A stretch of DNA of 64,000 bases, taken from Prolixibacter denitrificans. GTDB lineage: Bacteria; Bacteroidota; Bacteroidia; Bacteroidales; Prolixibacteraceae. Numbering within the stretch: the first letter of the stretch is position 1; every line of letters begins with the position of its first letter. Of this stretch, positions 38,809 through 48,495 are shown piece after piece. Both the position numbers and the translations under genes were made by a program. The DNA is taken from positions 1 through 64,000 of the forward strand of contig NZ_PYGC01000003.1 in the NCBI RefSeq assembly GCF_003014495.1, written 5' to 3'. The notes beneath the pieces are model-generated. The model saw nothing but the letters and a program-made list of their open reading frames with translations, searched no databases and was not told the origin of the DNA.

Positions 38809-40803
38809 CTATTCTGCCCCTGCGTGAGCAAACAACTCAATGGCCCGGGCAATCTGTTCTGGTTTTCCGAGAACATAAGCGATGTCTCCTTCCAGGAAGG
38901 TAATATTGGCCGGCGGATGTTCGTGCAATTCTTCGCCTCTCTTTAGCGCCAGCAAAGTCACACCGAATGTGCGGCGAAACTGCACTTCTGCCAGGGATTG
39001 ACCGATAAGCGGAGAGATCGGTTCTACCTTTAACGCGATGATCTCGAGGTTTGGGATCTCATTCAAAATATTGTGCCGCTTGGGTACAAACACTTCAGCT
39101 TTTTCACGAAAGATGCCATAATGGTCATCGCGAATCTGGGCGACGGTACTTCTTATCTCGTTGTCCGGAATGAGGTAGTGCTTCAGGACCCGCTGGAAAA
39201 GTTCTATAGCCGTTTCAAACTCCTCCGGAATGACCTGATCTGCGCCCAGGTGATACAATTCCTCCAAATCATCGACATAGCGGGTACGCACCAGAATCTT
39301 AGCGTGTGAGTTTAGTTGCCTTACTTTATCGATGACCGCCATGGCCGTAATCACATCGCCAATGGAAATAACAATCAAATCGGCCGTATCGATATGTGCC
39401 TTTTTCAGAATGGGCTCATTCACGGCATCTCCGTAAATCACCGTTTCGCCAATCAATTGTCGCTGGCGGGCGACAGCCGGGTCAAAAACAATGGCTACGT
39501 AGGGTAGTTTCATGTGGCTGGCCATTCTCGATAAACTCAGTGCCCGCGAATCTTTTCCAATAACGATCATATGATTCTTCAAATGTGGAATTTCCATCTG
39601 CGGAAGCGGGAAAAGTCCATCCACCAGAAAACGGGGAATTGGCCATTTCAGCAACCACTCGCCTACCGGATGAGCCATTTGAAGCGTAAACGGCGACAGC
39701 GACATAGTGACTACAGCAACCGCCAGGAACAGCTGATAATAGTAAGTGGAAAGAATACCGTAATCGACTCCTTCCTTTGCCAGGATAAATGAAAACTCTC
39801 CCACCTGACTCAATGCCACTCCGACCATAATAACTCCCCGGAATGTATGCCCCAGCAGAAATGCGGTAAAACCCGCCACACTGAATTTCAAAATCAGCAC
39901 CAGCAGAACCGTCAGAATAACAACTACATAATGATTCATCACAAAGTGTAAGTCGAGGAGCATACCGATGGAGACAAAAAAGAAGCTGGTGAACATGTCT
40001 TTAAAGGGAATCAGGTTGCCGAATGCCTGGTGGCTGTATTCCGATTCCGATACCATCAATCCCCCCAAAAAGGCGCCAAATGCCAACGACAATCCCAGCC
40101 AGGATGAGAAGAGTGCAACCGACAGACAAATGAGCAAAATACTCATCAGAAACAACTCCTGGTTACGTGTCATCGCTACGGCATGAAGCAATTTCGGCAT
40201 CAGCCACTTATTCCCCAAATAAACCAACGCGATGATAAGAACCGCCTTAAGCAGCAACAACATGACATCGGAACCAACATCGGTCCTTGCGCCGGATAAT
40301 AAGGGCGTGAACAGTAACAATGGCACCAAAATGATATCCTGAAAAATCAGGATGCCAAGTACCGTCCGACCATAGTTGGATGATAACTCAGAACGTTCCT
40401 GCAAAACTTTAAGAACGACTGCAGTACTGCTCAGGGCAACCAGGAAACCAACAAAAAGGGAGGCCGCCCACGACAGCTGGTAGGCCATCGCCACCAACAT
40501 GGTAACGCCGGAAGTGACCAGCAACTGTAGAAATCCTCCGACAAACACAATCCGGCGAATGCGCAGCAAATGCTTTAGCGAGAATTCCATGCCGATGGTA
40601 AACATCAGCAAAACAATGCCGATTTCTGCCATCAGTTCGATTTCATGAATAGACGAAATGAGCGAAAATAGATGAGGGCCGGCCAGTACTCCGGTAAGCA
40701 GGTAACCAATGATGGTAGGCACACGGATTTTAGTGAAAATAAAGTTCACCACCGTGGAAAGCGCGAAGATGATGAGTATGTCCTTCAGAATTGAGATGTC
40801 CAT
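38809..40803 (-). CDS. CPA2-family cation:proton antiporter with RCK domains
   Basis: A 664-residue monovalent cation:proton antiporter-2 family protein. The Na+/H+ exchanger domain spans about residues 1-385 with 12-13 membrane segments, including GIVLLMFTIGMEFSL and VALSSTAVVLKVL. A TrkA-N nucleotide-binding domain (about 410-530, NHMIVIGKDSRALSLSRMA; a partial GxGxxG) and a TrkA-C domain (about 570-655, LIGQSLAEVQFRRTFG) follow. KefB/KefC-type proteins move K+ or Na+ against protons and are gated by the soluble domains. The gene is single; the sigma factor gene begins 223 bases downstream. Confidence 0.92.
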   Translation of the reverse strand: MDISILKDILIIFALSTVVNFIFTKIRVPTIIGYLLTGVLAGPHLFSLISSIHEIELMAEIGIVLLMFTIGMEFSLKHLLRIRRIVFVGGFLQLLVTSGVTMLVAMAYQLSWAASLFVGFLVALSSTAVVLKVLQERSELSSNYGRTVLGILIFQDIILVPLLLFTPLLSGARTDVGSDVMLLLLKAVLIIALVYLGNKWLMPKLLHAVAMTRNQELFLMSILLICLSVALFSSWLGLSLAFGAFLGGLMVSESEYSHQAFGNLIPFKDMFTSFFFVSIGMLLDLHFVMNHYVVVILTVLLVLILKFSVAGFTAFLLGHTFRGVIMVGVALSQVGEFSFILAKEGVDYGILSTYYYQLFLAVAVVTMSLSPFTLQMAHPVGEWLLKWPIPRFLVDGLFPLPQMEIPHLKNHMIVIGKDSRALSLSRMASHMKLPYVAIVFDPAVARQRQLIGETVIYGDAVNEPILKKAHIDTADLIVISIGDVITAMAVIDKVRQLNSHAKILVRTRYVDDLEELYHLGADQVIPEEFETAIELFQRVLKHYLIPDNEIRSTVAQIRDDHYGIFREKAEVFVPKRHNILNEIPNLEIIALKVEPISPLIGQSLAEVQFRRTFGVTLLALKRGEELHEHPPANITFLEGDIAYVLGKPEQIARAIELFAHAGAE

Positions 40804-40903
40804 AACCCGCTATCGTTAAAACCGGCTTGTATACTCAATTTACTGCATTCCCGCGAGATGAACGTCATGGGAGGTAAGATTTCTGCCACCGGCGGAAAAC
40901 AAC

Positions 40904-40938
40904 AAAGGGACTGTCCGAAAAACGGAAACAGTCCCTTT
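40904..40938 (-). terminator. Terminator after the thioredoxin gene
   Basis: AAAGGGACTGT and ACAGTCCCTTT form a perfect 11-bp stem around a 13-base loop. It lies 39 bases past the thioredoxin stop, and 100 bases ahead of the antiporter start on the same strand. Confidence 0.7.
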
Positions 40939-40977
40939 TATTATGCTTTAACTGGCATGTAACCAGCGAATATTCCA

Positions 40978-41382
40978 TCAGGCAATTTCTGCCAGAATCG
41001 CTTTCTTCGATTTTACACCGGTTATCCGCTTTTCCGCTTTTCCGTCCCGGAAGAGAATCATCGTCGGGATGTTCCGGATATTGTACTTCTGAGCCAGTTG
41101 CTGTTGTTCGTCCACATTCACCTTGGCGATTGTGACATTGCTGTTCTCTTCTGCAATTTCGTTCAGCGTAGGCGCAACCATCTTACAGGGGCCACACCAG
41201 GGAGCCCAAAAATCAACTAACACAGTGCCTTTGCGAACTACTGTTTTGAAATTCTTATTGTTCAGAATCTTAATCTTTTTGCTGGGAGGTACATTCTCCA
41301 GATTCTTCATCTTTTTAAAGCCATATATCAAATAGGCAATAAACAATACTGCAATACCTCCACCAATGTACAGAAACATCAT
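40978..41382 (-). CDS. Membrane-anchored thioredoxin
   Basis: A 134-residue thioredoxin. One membrane helix at the N-terminus (YIGGGIAVLFIAYLIYGF) is followed by a basic linker and a complete thioredoxin domain with the redox site W-C-G-P-C-K at residues 62-67 and the cis-proline in IRNIPTMILF. The domain is preceded by DFWAP. The Lys-rich linker after the helix suggests the domain faces the cytoplasm; if so it is an anchored TrxA. It would reduce disulfides in proteins near the membrane. A single gene with its own terminator. Two adjacent methionines could start it. Confidence 0.88.
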   Translation of the reverse strand: MMFLYIGGGIAVLFIAYLIYGFKKMKNLENVPPSKKIKILNNKNFKTVVRKGTVLVDFWAPWCGPCKMVAPTLNEIAEENSNVTIAKVNVDEQQQLAQKYNIRNIPTMILFRDGKAEKRITGVKSKKAILAEIA

Positions 41383-41657
41383 TTTACCACATCTTTCTAT
41401 TAATAACGAAAACCGCTTTCTTCAACCAGTAAATGGCATAATAACAGTTACGTCATCATTGGGTTATCACTAAATTCCCACAAATATAATACATACATAA
41501 AAACATCTATATTTTTATATATGAAAGATTCATTAAGTCGTGGGACACTAAAGTTTTTAGCTTGTGCAAACAACAAAACCGGGCAAGTGAAGTTAAAATA
41601 AATGCCCATTTATACTCTCCACTGTACCCGGTCGATTTCTGTTATCTAAATCTATAC

Positions 41658-41951
41658 CTAAACTGACTCTGTAATATTCCAGACAAAAGCCCGAACGCCC
41701 ACCTCATCATTGATGGCATCCATGCTTTTTACTTTTTCCAACAGCTGTTCCACTTTCTCTTCGGGAACAACCGTCATGACCGCCGAATTCATTTCGGGCC
41801 AGGTGTGCGTTCCCAAATGAGGAGGTCCCGAAACCGAGCCTCTTCCCCGAACGTCGACCCACTGCGTGTAGCCCCTGATTTCGAGGCGGTCGAGCATGTA
41901 CTCTACCCGTTCGGTATTGGCCTGATTATAAACGATAAATACTGCTTTCAC
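41658..41951 (-). CDS. PII-like protein in RND efflux operon
   Basis: A 97-residue protein with the ferredoxin-like beta-alpha-beta fold of the PII group: MKAVFIVYNQANTERVEYMLDRLEIRGYTQW, then a T-loop-like stretch VRGRGSVSGPPHLGTHTWPE, then NSAVMTVVPEEKVEQLLEKV and GVRAFVWNI. The T-loop lacks the uridylylated Tyr of GlnB. Proteins of this look occur downstream of RND pumps in Bacteroidota, and could sense a metabolite and contact the pump, but this is inference. It is the last gene of the leftward tetR-tolC-MFP-RND-PII set, 147 bases after the RND gene. Confidence 0.75.
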   Translation of the reverse strand: MKAVFIVYNQANTERVEYMLDRLEIRGYTQWVDVRGRGSVSGPPHLGTHTWPEMNSAVMTVVPEEKVEQLLEKVKSMDAINDEVGVRAFVWNITESV

Positions 41952-42098
41952 TTTGTATGCTTTTTAATTTGTTCCTTCAATCACTCATTTTTCCGGTTAA
42001 ACCGGGAAGACAAATACTGCAACTACTCAGCTTTCATCTTCCCGGATAAAGGTTAACCATATGAATCGTTGGACAAACTCACTGTTACTTACAGCGAA

Positions 42099-45000
42099 TT
42101 ATTTTTTATCCATGAAGATGAATTTCTTTCTTAACGCGGTTTTCTTATCCCGCTCTCCTTTTTTGGAAACCACGGCATAAAGTACCGGCACAATAATCAT
42201 GGTAATGAAGGTCGAGAAGACCAAACCACCGATTACTGAGATTCCCATGGGGCGCCAGATTTCTGCACCTTCACCGCCGCTGATAGCCATTGGCAACATA
42301 CCCAAAATGGTCGTCAGGGCTGTCATCAATACCGGACGTAAACGCGATTTACCAGCTACCCGGATGGCATCATACAACTCCATATCGCGGTCACGCATGA
42401 GGTTGGTGTAGTCAACCAACACGATGGCGTTTTTCACCACAATACCAACCAGCAGAACCGCTCCAAGCGCCGCTACCAGGTTCAAATCAGTTCCGGTAAT
42501 TAGCAATGCCAGCACTACTCCGGCAAAGGAGAATGGAATGGAGAACATGATAATGAACGGCATTTTAAACGACTCGAACTGCGACGCCATCACCAGGAAT
42601 ACGAGAACCAAACTGAGCAGCAGAAGCAGTCCCAAATCGGTAAATGATTCCTGCTGATCTTCGTACGCACCTCCAACATCAATCATCACTCCGGTTGGCA
42701 CATCCAGCTTATCGATCTTCTGCTGAATTTGTCCGGCCAACTGGCCCAGTGACGTTTTGTACGGGGTAACCGAAACTTTCACCACGCGTTCGCGCTGACG
42801 GTGCTCGATGTTCGGCGGCGACCAGTATTCTTCTACCTTGCCAATCTCCTTCAGTTTAATGTATTTACCGGCCGGCGTCATGATGGAAATATTTTCCAGA
42901 TCGGTAATCGAGCTGCGATACTTCGGCGAATAACGTACAATCACATCGTACTCATCGCCCTGCTCGCGATACTCGGTAGCCGTCAATCCTTCTACCCGGT
43001 TCCGAATCATCGCTGAAACCGAAGCAGTACTCAAGCCATGCAAAGCCAGCTTATCGCGGTCGAGAACCACTTTCAGCTCGGGCTTCTCTTTATCCCGACT
43101 AATTTGCACATCGGATGCCCCTTTGATTTCTTTTATCCCGCTGGCAATTACATTCGCCAGGTGCGAAGTTGTATTGAAGTCGTAACCGTAGATGTACACA
43201 TCCACCGTATTCGAAGCTTCCATTCCACTGGTAAAAGTGAATGAATAGTTTTCCACTTCCGGAATTTCATCCAGCTGTTTACGAAGTGCCGCTGCGACTT
43301 CCCATACACTGCGATGCCGCTGGCTGGGTTTATCGAGCGCCATCATCATGTTGATGATGTTCGAACCGGTTTGACTGAACATGGAGATGAAGCCACCGGA
43401 ATCATCAGAACCGGTAGAGGTACTGATCAACTTTACTTCCGGAGCCTTCTGATGGACAATCCCTTCCACTTCACGGGCCACTTTATCTGTCACTTCGACA
43501 CGCGTACCTGACTGCAATTCGATTTTCAACTGAATCCGGCTCTCATCGGTCTGCGGCATAAAGTCAGTTCCCAGGTTTTTCGCCAGGTACATTGAGGATA
43601 AGAAAATGGCCAATGCTCCCAGAAGTATCACTTTCTTATGGTGCAAACTCCACTTGATGGCTTTTTCATAACCCCGATCCAACGCGTTGAGCGCACGGAG
43701 GAACGTATTGTCGTAACTGAAACGGGACGGCTTCTCTTTCTTCGGCTGCAGCTTCAGCAATTTCGAACTCAACATCGGCGTCAGCGTAATAGCGGCCACT
43801 GTTGATGTAACTACCGTGATGGTGACAATCCATCCCAGCTGGCGGAACATCACACCGGTCATTCCCGAAACCAATGTCAGCGGGAAGAATACGGCCACAA
43901 TCACCAGCGTGGTAACGATAACCGACAGCCACACCTCGTTGGTTGCGTAAATAGATGCCTCCCGCGGGCTGCTCTTTCGCTCGATGTGCGTAGATATATT
44001 TTCCAACACCACAATGGCGTCGTCCACCACCATACCAATCGCAATGGAAAGTGACGAAAGAGAAATGACGTTGATGGAGTTCCCCGAAATGTAGAGGTAG
44101 ATAAACGCGACAATCAGCGATATGGGAATTGTGAGCGCCACAATAAATGTTGCCCGCCAACGCCCCAAAAAGGCCAGCACCACCAATACCACGAAGAGCA
44201 GTGCGAACATCAGCGTTTGCGAAAGGTTCGATACCGAATCCTTGATAAAGTCGGACGAGTCGAAAATGGTTTCAATTTTCACGTCCGGCGGAAGCGTTTT
44301 TTCCAGCTCTGCCAGGTGTTTCTTGACTTCCCTCGCAACTTTCACCGTGTTGGCTCCCGACTGCTTCATGACGAACATCCGGAGTCCCCGTTGTCCGTTG
44401 ATGCGTTCGTGAAGTCCTGTATCTTTCAGGGTATCTTTCACGGTAGCCACATCGCGCAGGTAAACCGGATGGCCATCACTGGTGCCCACGATAATGTTGT
44501 TCAACTGACGACTATCGGTAAACTCACCTTCCACGCGAAGCTGGTAGTCCATTTTCCCCATTTTCACGTTACCGGAAGGCGTATTTTGGTTTTCCGCCCG
44601 GATGACATTGCCAATCTGACCGATGGTCATATGATAGGCATCCAACCTACTCGGATCTACATTGACATAGATTACCCGGTTAGGCTGGCCGGCCAAACCT
44701 ACCGAACCGATTCCGTCGACCCGGTTGAGCGGGTTGATGATTTTTTCGTCCAGTATTTTCTCCAATCCAGGATAACTCTCTTTCGCGTTTACAGCGTAAA
44801 AGAGAACCGGCATCATACTGGAATTAAACTTGAAAATAACCGGTTTCTCACAACCATCGGGCAACTGCTTCTCGATCAGGTCGAGAGCGTCACGTATGTT
44901 ATTGGATGCCTCATCGAGGTTTGTTTCATACTGAAACTCAAGTGTTACTACGGATAGGTTTTCGTACGATACCGACGAAATATCTTTCAGCCGGTCCACC

Positions 45001-45218
45001 GAGTTCATCCCGTCTTCAATCACCTTCGAAACGTTCGTCTCGATATCTGAAGCACTGGCTCCCGGATAGGTGGTCATCACCGTGATGGCAGGAAACTCAA
45101 TTTCCGGATATAAATCCACGGGTAAGTGCACCACCGAGTAGATCCCCATGACAATAATCGCCATGAAAATCATCAACGTCGTGATGGGGCGCTTCACCGC
45201 ACTTTTATATATACTCAT
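42099..45218 (-). CDS. RND efflux pump inner-membrane subunit (HAE1 type)
   Basis: A 1039-residue RND transporter with 12 membrane segments and two large periplasmic loops. It begins MSIYKSAVKRPITTLMIFMA. TM4 carries the paired acidic residues in GMVVDDAIVVLENI that relay protons. GLTATEYREQGDEYDVIVRY and the late stretch LLVGIVVKNAIVLVDYTN are typical of multidrug (HAE1) pumps. It would export hydrophobic compounds with the adaptor and TolC-like partner encoded upstream. The gene lies 42 bases after the adaptor gene. Substrates are not predictable. Confidence 0.95.
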   Translation of the reverse strand: MSIYKSAVKRPITTLMIFMAIIVMGIYSVVHLPVDLYPEIEFPAITVMTTYPGASASDIETNVSKVIEDGMNSVDRLKDISSVSYENLSVVTLEFQYETNLDEASNNIRDALDLIEKQLPDGCEKPVIFKFNSSMMPVLFYAVNAKESYPGLEKILDEKIINPLNRVDGIGSVGLAGQPNRVIYVNVDPSRLDAYHMTIGQIGNVIRAENQNTPSGNVKMGKMDYQLRVEGEFTDSRQLNNIIVGTSDGHPVYLRDVATVKDTLKDTGLHERINGQRGLRMFVMKQSGANTVKVAREVKKHLAELEKTLPPDVKIETIFDSSDFIKDSVSNLSQTLMFALLFVVLVVLAFLGRWRATFIVALTIPISLIVAFIYLYISGNSINVISLSSLSIAIGMVVDDAIVVLENISTHIERKSSPREASIYATNEVWLSVIVTTLVIVAVFFPLTLVSGMTGVMFRQLGWIVTITVVTSTVAAITLTPMLSSKLLKLQPKKEKPSRFSYDNTFLRALNALDRGYEKAIKWSLHHKKVILLGALAIFLSSMYLAKNLGTDFMPQTDESRIQLKIELQSGTRVEVTDKVAREVEGIVHQKAPEVKLISTSTGSDDSGGFISMFSQTGSNIINMMMALDKPSQRHRSVWEVAAALRKQLDEIPEVENYSFTFTSGMEASNTVDVYIYGYDFNTTSHLANVIASGIKEIKGASDVQISRDKEKPELKVVLDRDKLALHGLSTASVSAMIRNRVEGLTATEYREQGDEYDVIVRYSPKYRSSITDLENISIMTPAGKYIKLKEIGKVEEYWSPPNIEHRQRERVVKVSVTPYKTSLGQLAGQIQQKIDKLDVPTGVMIDVGGAYEDQQESFTDLGLLLLLSLVLVFLVMASQFESFKMPFIIMFSIPFSFAGVVLALLITGTDLNLVAALGAVLLVGIVVKNAIVLVDYTNLMRDRDMELYDAIRVAGKSRLRPVLMTALTTILGMLPMAISGGEGAEIWRPMGISVIGGLVFSTFITMIIVPVLYAVVSKKGERDKKTALRKKFIFMDKK

Positions 45219-45260
45219 TGTTGTTGCTTTTTAATTGATTTCTGATTCAGGCAAATGGGA

Positions 45261-46316
45261 TCACTTTACAACTTTGACTTCGTTGCCATCCACCAGGTTC
45301 GCCTGTCCTACCGTAATAATCTGGTCTCCGGTCTTCAACTCGTTCGAGAGCACTTCCATGTCGGCATCGAAACGCTCACCAATCTGAACATCAACACGCT
45401 TTGCTTTGCCGTTCACATATTTAAAGATGTAGCGTTGGTTGGTTCCTTCCTGCTTCAATACAGCAATGGCCGGTACCAGCTTGGCCACATCAGTTCCCAC
45501 ATGAATAGATACCTTGCCATACATTCCGGGACGAATTTTCTCATCCGGGTTAGGAATGGTAATTTCTACCGTGAAAGTCCGGGATGCCGGGTCGATAGCC
45601 GGATGGATGCGGAACACTTTCCCTTCGAAAACCTTACCGGGATAAACATCCACGGTCACGTCCACCTTCATTCCTTTGCGAATGCGCGGGAAATCCTTTT
45701 CGGTAACATTGATAATGGCTTTCAGCGGATTGAGCTGCATCAGCGTCACAATCGCTGCCTTGCCAACCGACGTGTTCGGTGAACCGGAATACATTTCGCC
45801 GTCTTCGAAGTACTTGTTGGTAATCACTCCGCTGAGCGGTGCCCTGAGTTCCGTATTCTGTTTCAGGAACTGAACGTTTTCTTTGGCTACCCGGTACTGT
45901 GTCGCCAGTTGGTCGTAGCTTTGCTGGGTTACTGTACCCGTCTTCTGCAGTGTGTCGAGACGACCAAAATCGGTCTTCAGATTCTCGAGTTGCAACTCGG
46001 CCTGCTTCAGCTGCGTGCGATCCATTTGCACCAGCAGCTGACCGGCTTTCACATGATCACCTACTTCTACATATATCTTCTCAATCCGGCCCGGACTGGC
46101 AGAGGTCAGGTAGTTTTCGTGGTAGGCCACAAATGAAGCTGTCTGGTTAATAGTGCGGCTAACTTGCTGCGGCTCGAGTGATATGACCTTTACCGGCCGC
46201 ACTTTCACGCTATCCTGTTTCACGTCGCCGGCCTTCTCACTGCCTTTATTTCCGCATCCGGCGGCAAAAAGCGTAGTAGCGGCCAACAGCATGATTAGTT
46301 TTATTCTGAAATTCAT
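45261..46316 (-). CDS. RND periplasmic adaptor lipoprotein
   Basis: A membrane-fusion protein of about 351 residues. The start MNFRIKLIMLLAAT (46,316) is chosen: it gives a lipoprotein signal ending in LFAAGC and avoids overlap with the tolC-like gene, which ends at 46,339. The biotinyl-lipoyl domain (AGQLLVQMDRTQLKQAELQ and, after the helical hairpin, NTELRAPLSGVITNKYFEDG) and the beta-barrel domain (KVFRIHPAIDPASRTFTVEI) are clear. It links the RND pump to the outer-membrane channel. The helical hairpin is short, as expected for this TolC type. Confidence 0.93.
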   Translation of the reverse strand: MNFRIKLIMLLAATTLFAAGCGNKGSEKAGDVKQDSVKVRPVKVISLEPQQVSRTINQTASFVAYHENYLTSASPGRIEKIYVEVGDHVKAGQLLVQMDRTQLKQAELQLENLKTDFGRLDTLQKTGTVTQQSYDQLATQYRVAKENVQFLKQNTELRAPLSGVITNKYFEDGEMYSGSPNTSVGKAAIVTLMQLNPLKAIINVTEKDFPRIRKGMKVDVTVDVYPGKVFEGKVFRIHPAIDPASRTFTVEITIPNPDEKIRPGMYGKVSIHVGTDVAKLVPAIAVLKQEGTNQRYIFKYVNGKAKRVDVQIGERFDADMEVLSNELKTGDQIITVGQANLVDGNEVKVVK

Positions 46317-46338
46317 GATTATCTGTTTAGGATTTATT

Positions 46339-47640
46339 TTATAGATCATTCAACAACTTTTCCCAGGCTACATATGCCTGAAGCAACTCCATGGTGGCTC
46401 CCACAAAATTGTTCTCAGCCTGTAAATAATTATCATTGGCCTGCAAACGCTCCAGACTCGATGCGACGCCATGCTCGTATTTCAAATCGAAATTCCGGTT
46501 AACCCGAAGAGCAACTTTCACATTCTGTTTCTGGCTGTTATACTTATCGAGCGCATTATGCAGGTTAAACCGCAATTGTTTTTCCTGAATCTTCAGCTGG
46601 TCTTCCAGCAAGTCCTTCTGGTTTTCGGTCTGTTCCAGACTGATATTCGCCTGACTCACTTTCGACTTCCTGAGTCCGCTGGAAAAAATCGGAATACTCA
46701 GGTTCAAACCGATGACATCTTTCGGCGATGCATCAAAGTTCGGTTTCAGAATCTTCTCGGTATGACTGTAGTAACTGCTCAGTGTCGGCAGGTAAGCTGA
46801 TTTCTGTAGCGCCAGTTGCTTCTTCGACAACTCGACCTGCGTTTCCATCAGTTGATAGTCCAGATTCCTCTGAACCGACATCGAGCTATCCATCAGCGCC
46901 GTAAAATTGATGCGGTCAATGATTCCGTCGAGTGTTTGCGTCAGTTGAATTTTCTCATCACCCGGAACTCCCAGCTGAAACCGAAGCATGTTGTAAGCCA
47001 TTTCCACCTGCCGGTCTGCCGAGCGAACACCGTTTTCCAGCGTCGATACCGAAACGGATAACTGATCAACATCCGTCGATTCCGCCATACCTACTTTTTC
47101 CATCTGTTTGGTTTTGGCCAATGTGCTGCGCATGTTCTCGAGGTTCTTCTTTAAGATATCGCGCGTTTGCTCACTAACCAGAATCAGGTAATAGCTATTG
47201 GCCACCTGCTCCTTGATGTCCTGTTTCGACTTCCGGTAATTGGTTTCCGACAACGACTTGTAAATTTTCGCCGTTTGCAGTCCCACGAGATAACTTCCGC
47301 TAAAAAGCAACTGCGACACCGTTGCCGATACGTTGGAAGTAGTTGCAAACGGTATTTTTGTTGGCGGGCTGTTCGGATCAAACTGAATGGTCATCGAGGC
47401 TCCCAAATAATTTGAATAGTCAGCCTTGGCATCAATCTGTGGTAAGCCCGATGCAATGGATTCCCACACTTTCTTCTGTGCCGCGTCTACATCAAGCTTC
47501 GCATTCTTCACCTGCTTGTTGTAATCCAACGCGTGATCCTGTGCCTGTTTCAGCGTAAGCTGCAATTCTTCCGGCGGAAGTGCAAATGCTGTCGTCAGAC
47601 CAGCAATCAGGAAAGTCGCAATCAACACTACTTTTCTCAT
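46339..47640 (-). CDS. TolC-family outer-membrane efflux channel
   Basis: A 433-residue outer-membrane efflux protein with a signal peptide ending near AFA. The two OEP repeats are visible: LTLKQAQDHALDYNKQVKNAKLDVDAAQ starts the first (about residues 28-220), and YQLMETQVELSKKQLALQKSAYLPTLS the second. Long heptad-like helices dominate. It forms the trimeric exit duct of the RND pump. It is the second gene of the leftward operon, 31 bases after the TetR-family regulator. No lipobox is seen, unlike some NodT-type channels. Confidence 0.92.
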   Translation of the reverse strand: MRKVVLIATFLIAGLTTAFALPPEELQLTLKQAQDHALDYNKQVKNAKLDVDAAQKKVWESIASGLPQIDAKADYSNYLGASMTIQFDPNSPPTKIPFATTSNVSATVSQLLFSGSYLVGLQTAKIYKSLSETNYRKSKQDIKEQVANSYYLILVSEQTRDILKKNLENMRSTLAKTKQMEKVGMAESTDVDQLSVSVSTLENGVRSADRQVEMAYNMLRFQLGVPGDEKIQLTQTLDGIIDRINFTALMDSSMSVQRNLDYQLMETQVELSKKQLALQKSAYLPTLSSYYSHTEKILKPNFDASPKDVIGLNLSIPIFSSGLRKSKVSQANISLEQTENQKDLLEDQLKIQEKQLRFNLHNALDKYNSQKQNVKVALRVNRNFDLKYEHGVASSLERLQANDNYLQAENNFVGATMELLQAYVAWEKLLNDL

Positions 47641-47671
47641 ACACTATCTATTTTATACTCTATATTTCTGA

Positions 47672-48304
47672 TTATTTATTCTTGAGAACTCCTTCAAAAC
47701 TTTCCAGGTACTGGTCGATTAGTTTCCGGCCTTTGTCGGTACTGATTCCCCTGAGATAGGGCATGAACAAATGGAAGTGCCACTCTTTTACCGACCAGGA
47801 ATCACTAATCACGTCGTTCTCCTGGGTGTTCTGGGCCAAATCGACCAGCTGCATCCACACCGAAGCTACAATGTCCATGTTGATATTCTTTTCAAAAACG
47901 CCCTCTTCAGCGCCCTGCCTGAATAACTTCAGCATGAACTTCCTGGACTTCGCTGTGTAGTCACGTGTGACCAACGCCAGGATTTCAGGATAATGCTTCT
48001 TTAAATCACTGAAGAATCGCGGATTGATTTTCTGCATTACCTGGTGATTCTCTTTTCCAATCCGGTACAGTGCATCAATCACATTCGGGGAATTATTCAC
48101 GATTTCGTTCAACGTTTTCCCATGAACCTCTCCTCCCGCAATGATGCCTTCTCTCAGTAATTCTGTTTTATCCTTGAAATTCTCATAAATGCTTCGCTTG
48201 GAAACGCCTAACTCGGTAGCAATCGCATCCATTGTCACACTCCGGATACCATCCCTGGCAAACAAGTCCATCGCTCCCATCATGATTCGTTCACGTGCAT
48301 TCAT
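47672..48304 (-). CDS. TetR-family regulator of the RND operon
   Basis: A 210-residue TetR-type repressor. The N-terminal helix-turn-helix is clear: IMMGAMDLFARDGIRSVTMDAIATELGVSKRSIYENFKDKTELL (shown here in segments of that stretch: VTMDAIATEL, VSKRSIYENF). The C-terminal ligand domain is all helical and unspecific. It is the first gene of the pump operon, so it probably represses its own operon. Two matching inverted repeats (GAAAACTA / TAGTTTTC) lie 25 and 77 bases upstream of its start and look like its operators. Confidence 0.92.
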   Translation of the reverse strand: MNARERIMMGAMDLFARDGIRSVTMDAIATELGVSKRSIYENFKDKTELLREGIIAGGEVHGKTLNEIVNNSPNVIDALYRIGKENHQVMQKINPRFFSDLKKHYPEILALVTRDYTAKSRKFMLKLFRQGAEEGVFEKNINMDIVASVWMQLVDLAQNTQENDVISDSWSVKEWHFHLFMPYLRGISTDKGRKLIDQYLESFEGVLKNK

Positions 48305-48328
48305 CTTTTCTGATTTTCTGCAAATATT

Positions 48329-48356
48329 GAAAACTATTTCGGTTTATTTAGTTTTC
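48329..48356. promoter_or_regulatory. Probable TetR operator 1
   Basis: Perfect inverted repeat GAAAACTA - 12 bases - TAGTTTTC, starting 25 bases upstream of the tetR start. The spacer TTTCGGTTTATT resembles that of operator 2. Its size (28 bp) suits a TetR-family dimer pair. Confidence 0.7.
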
Positions 48357-48380
48357 TCAATGTGATCTAATCGTTAAATT

Positions 48381-48408
48381 GAAAACTATATTGGTTTTTT
48401 TAGTTTTC
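48381..48408. promoter_or_regulatory. Probable TetR operator 2
   Basis: A second copy with identical arms GAAAACTA / TAGTTTTC and the spacer TATTGGTTTTTT, 52 bases from operator 1 (five helical turns). The two sites share TTGAAAACTAT and GGTTT as direct repeats. Confidence 0.7.
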
Positions 48409-48495
48409 ATTTATGTACAATAACAGCTTCGCCAATCTTGTTGTTGTTTTCACAAAGAAAAGCGTCCGGTTATTTTCATAATTTAAATATGCTGC

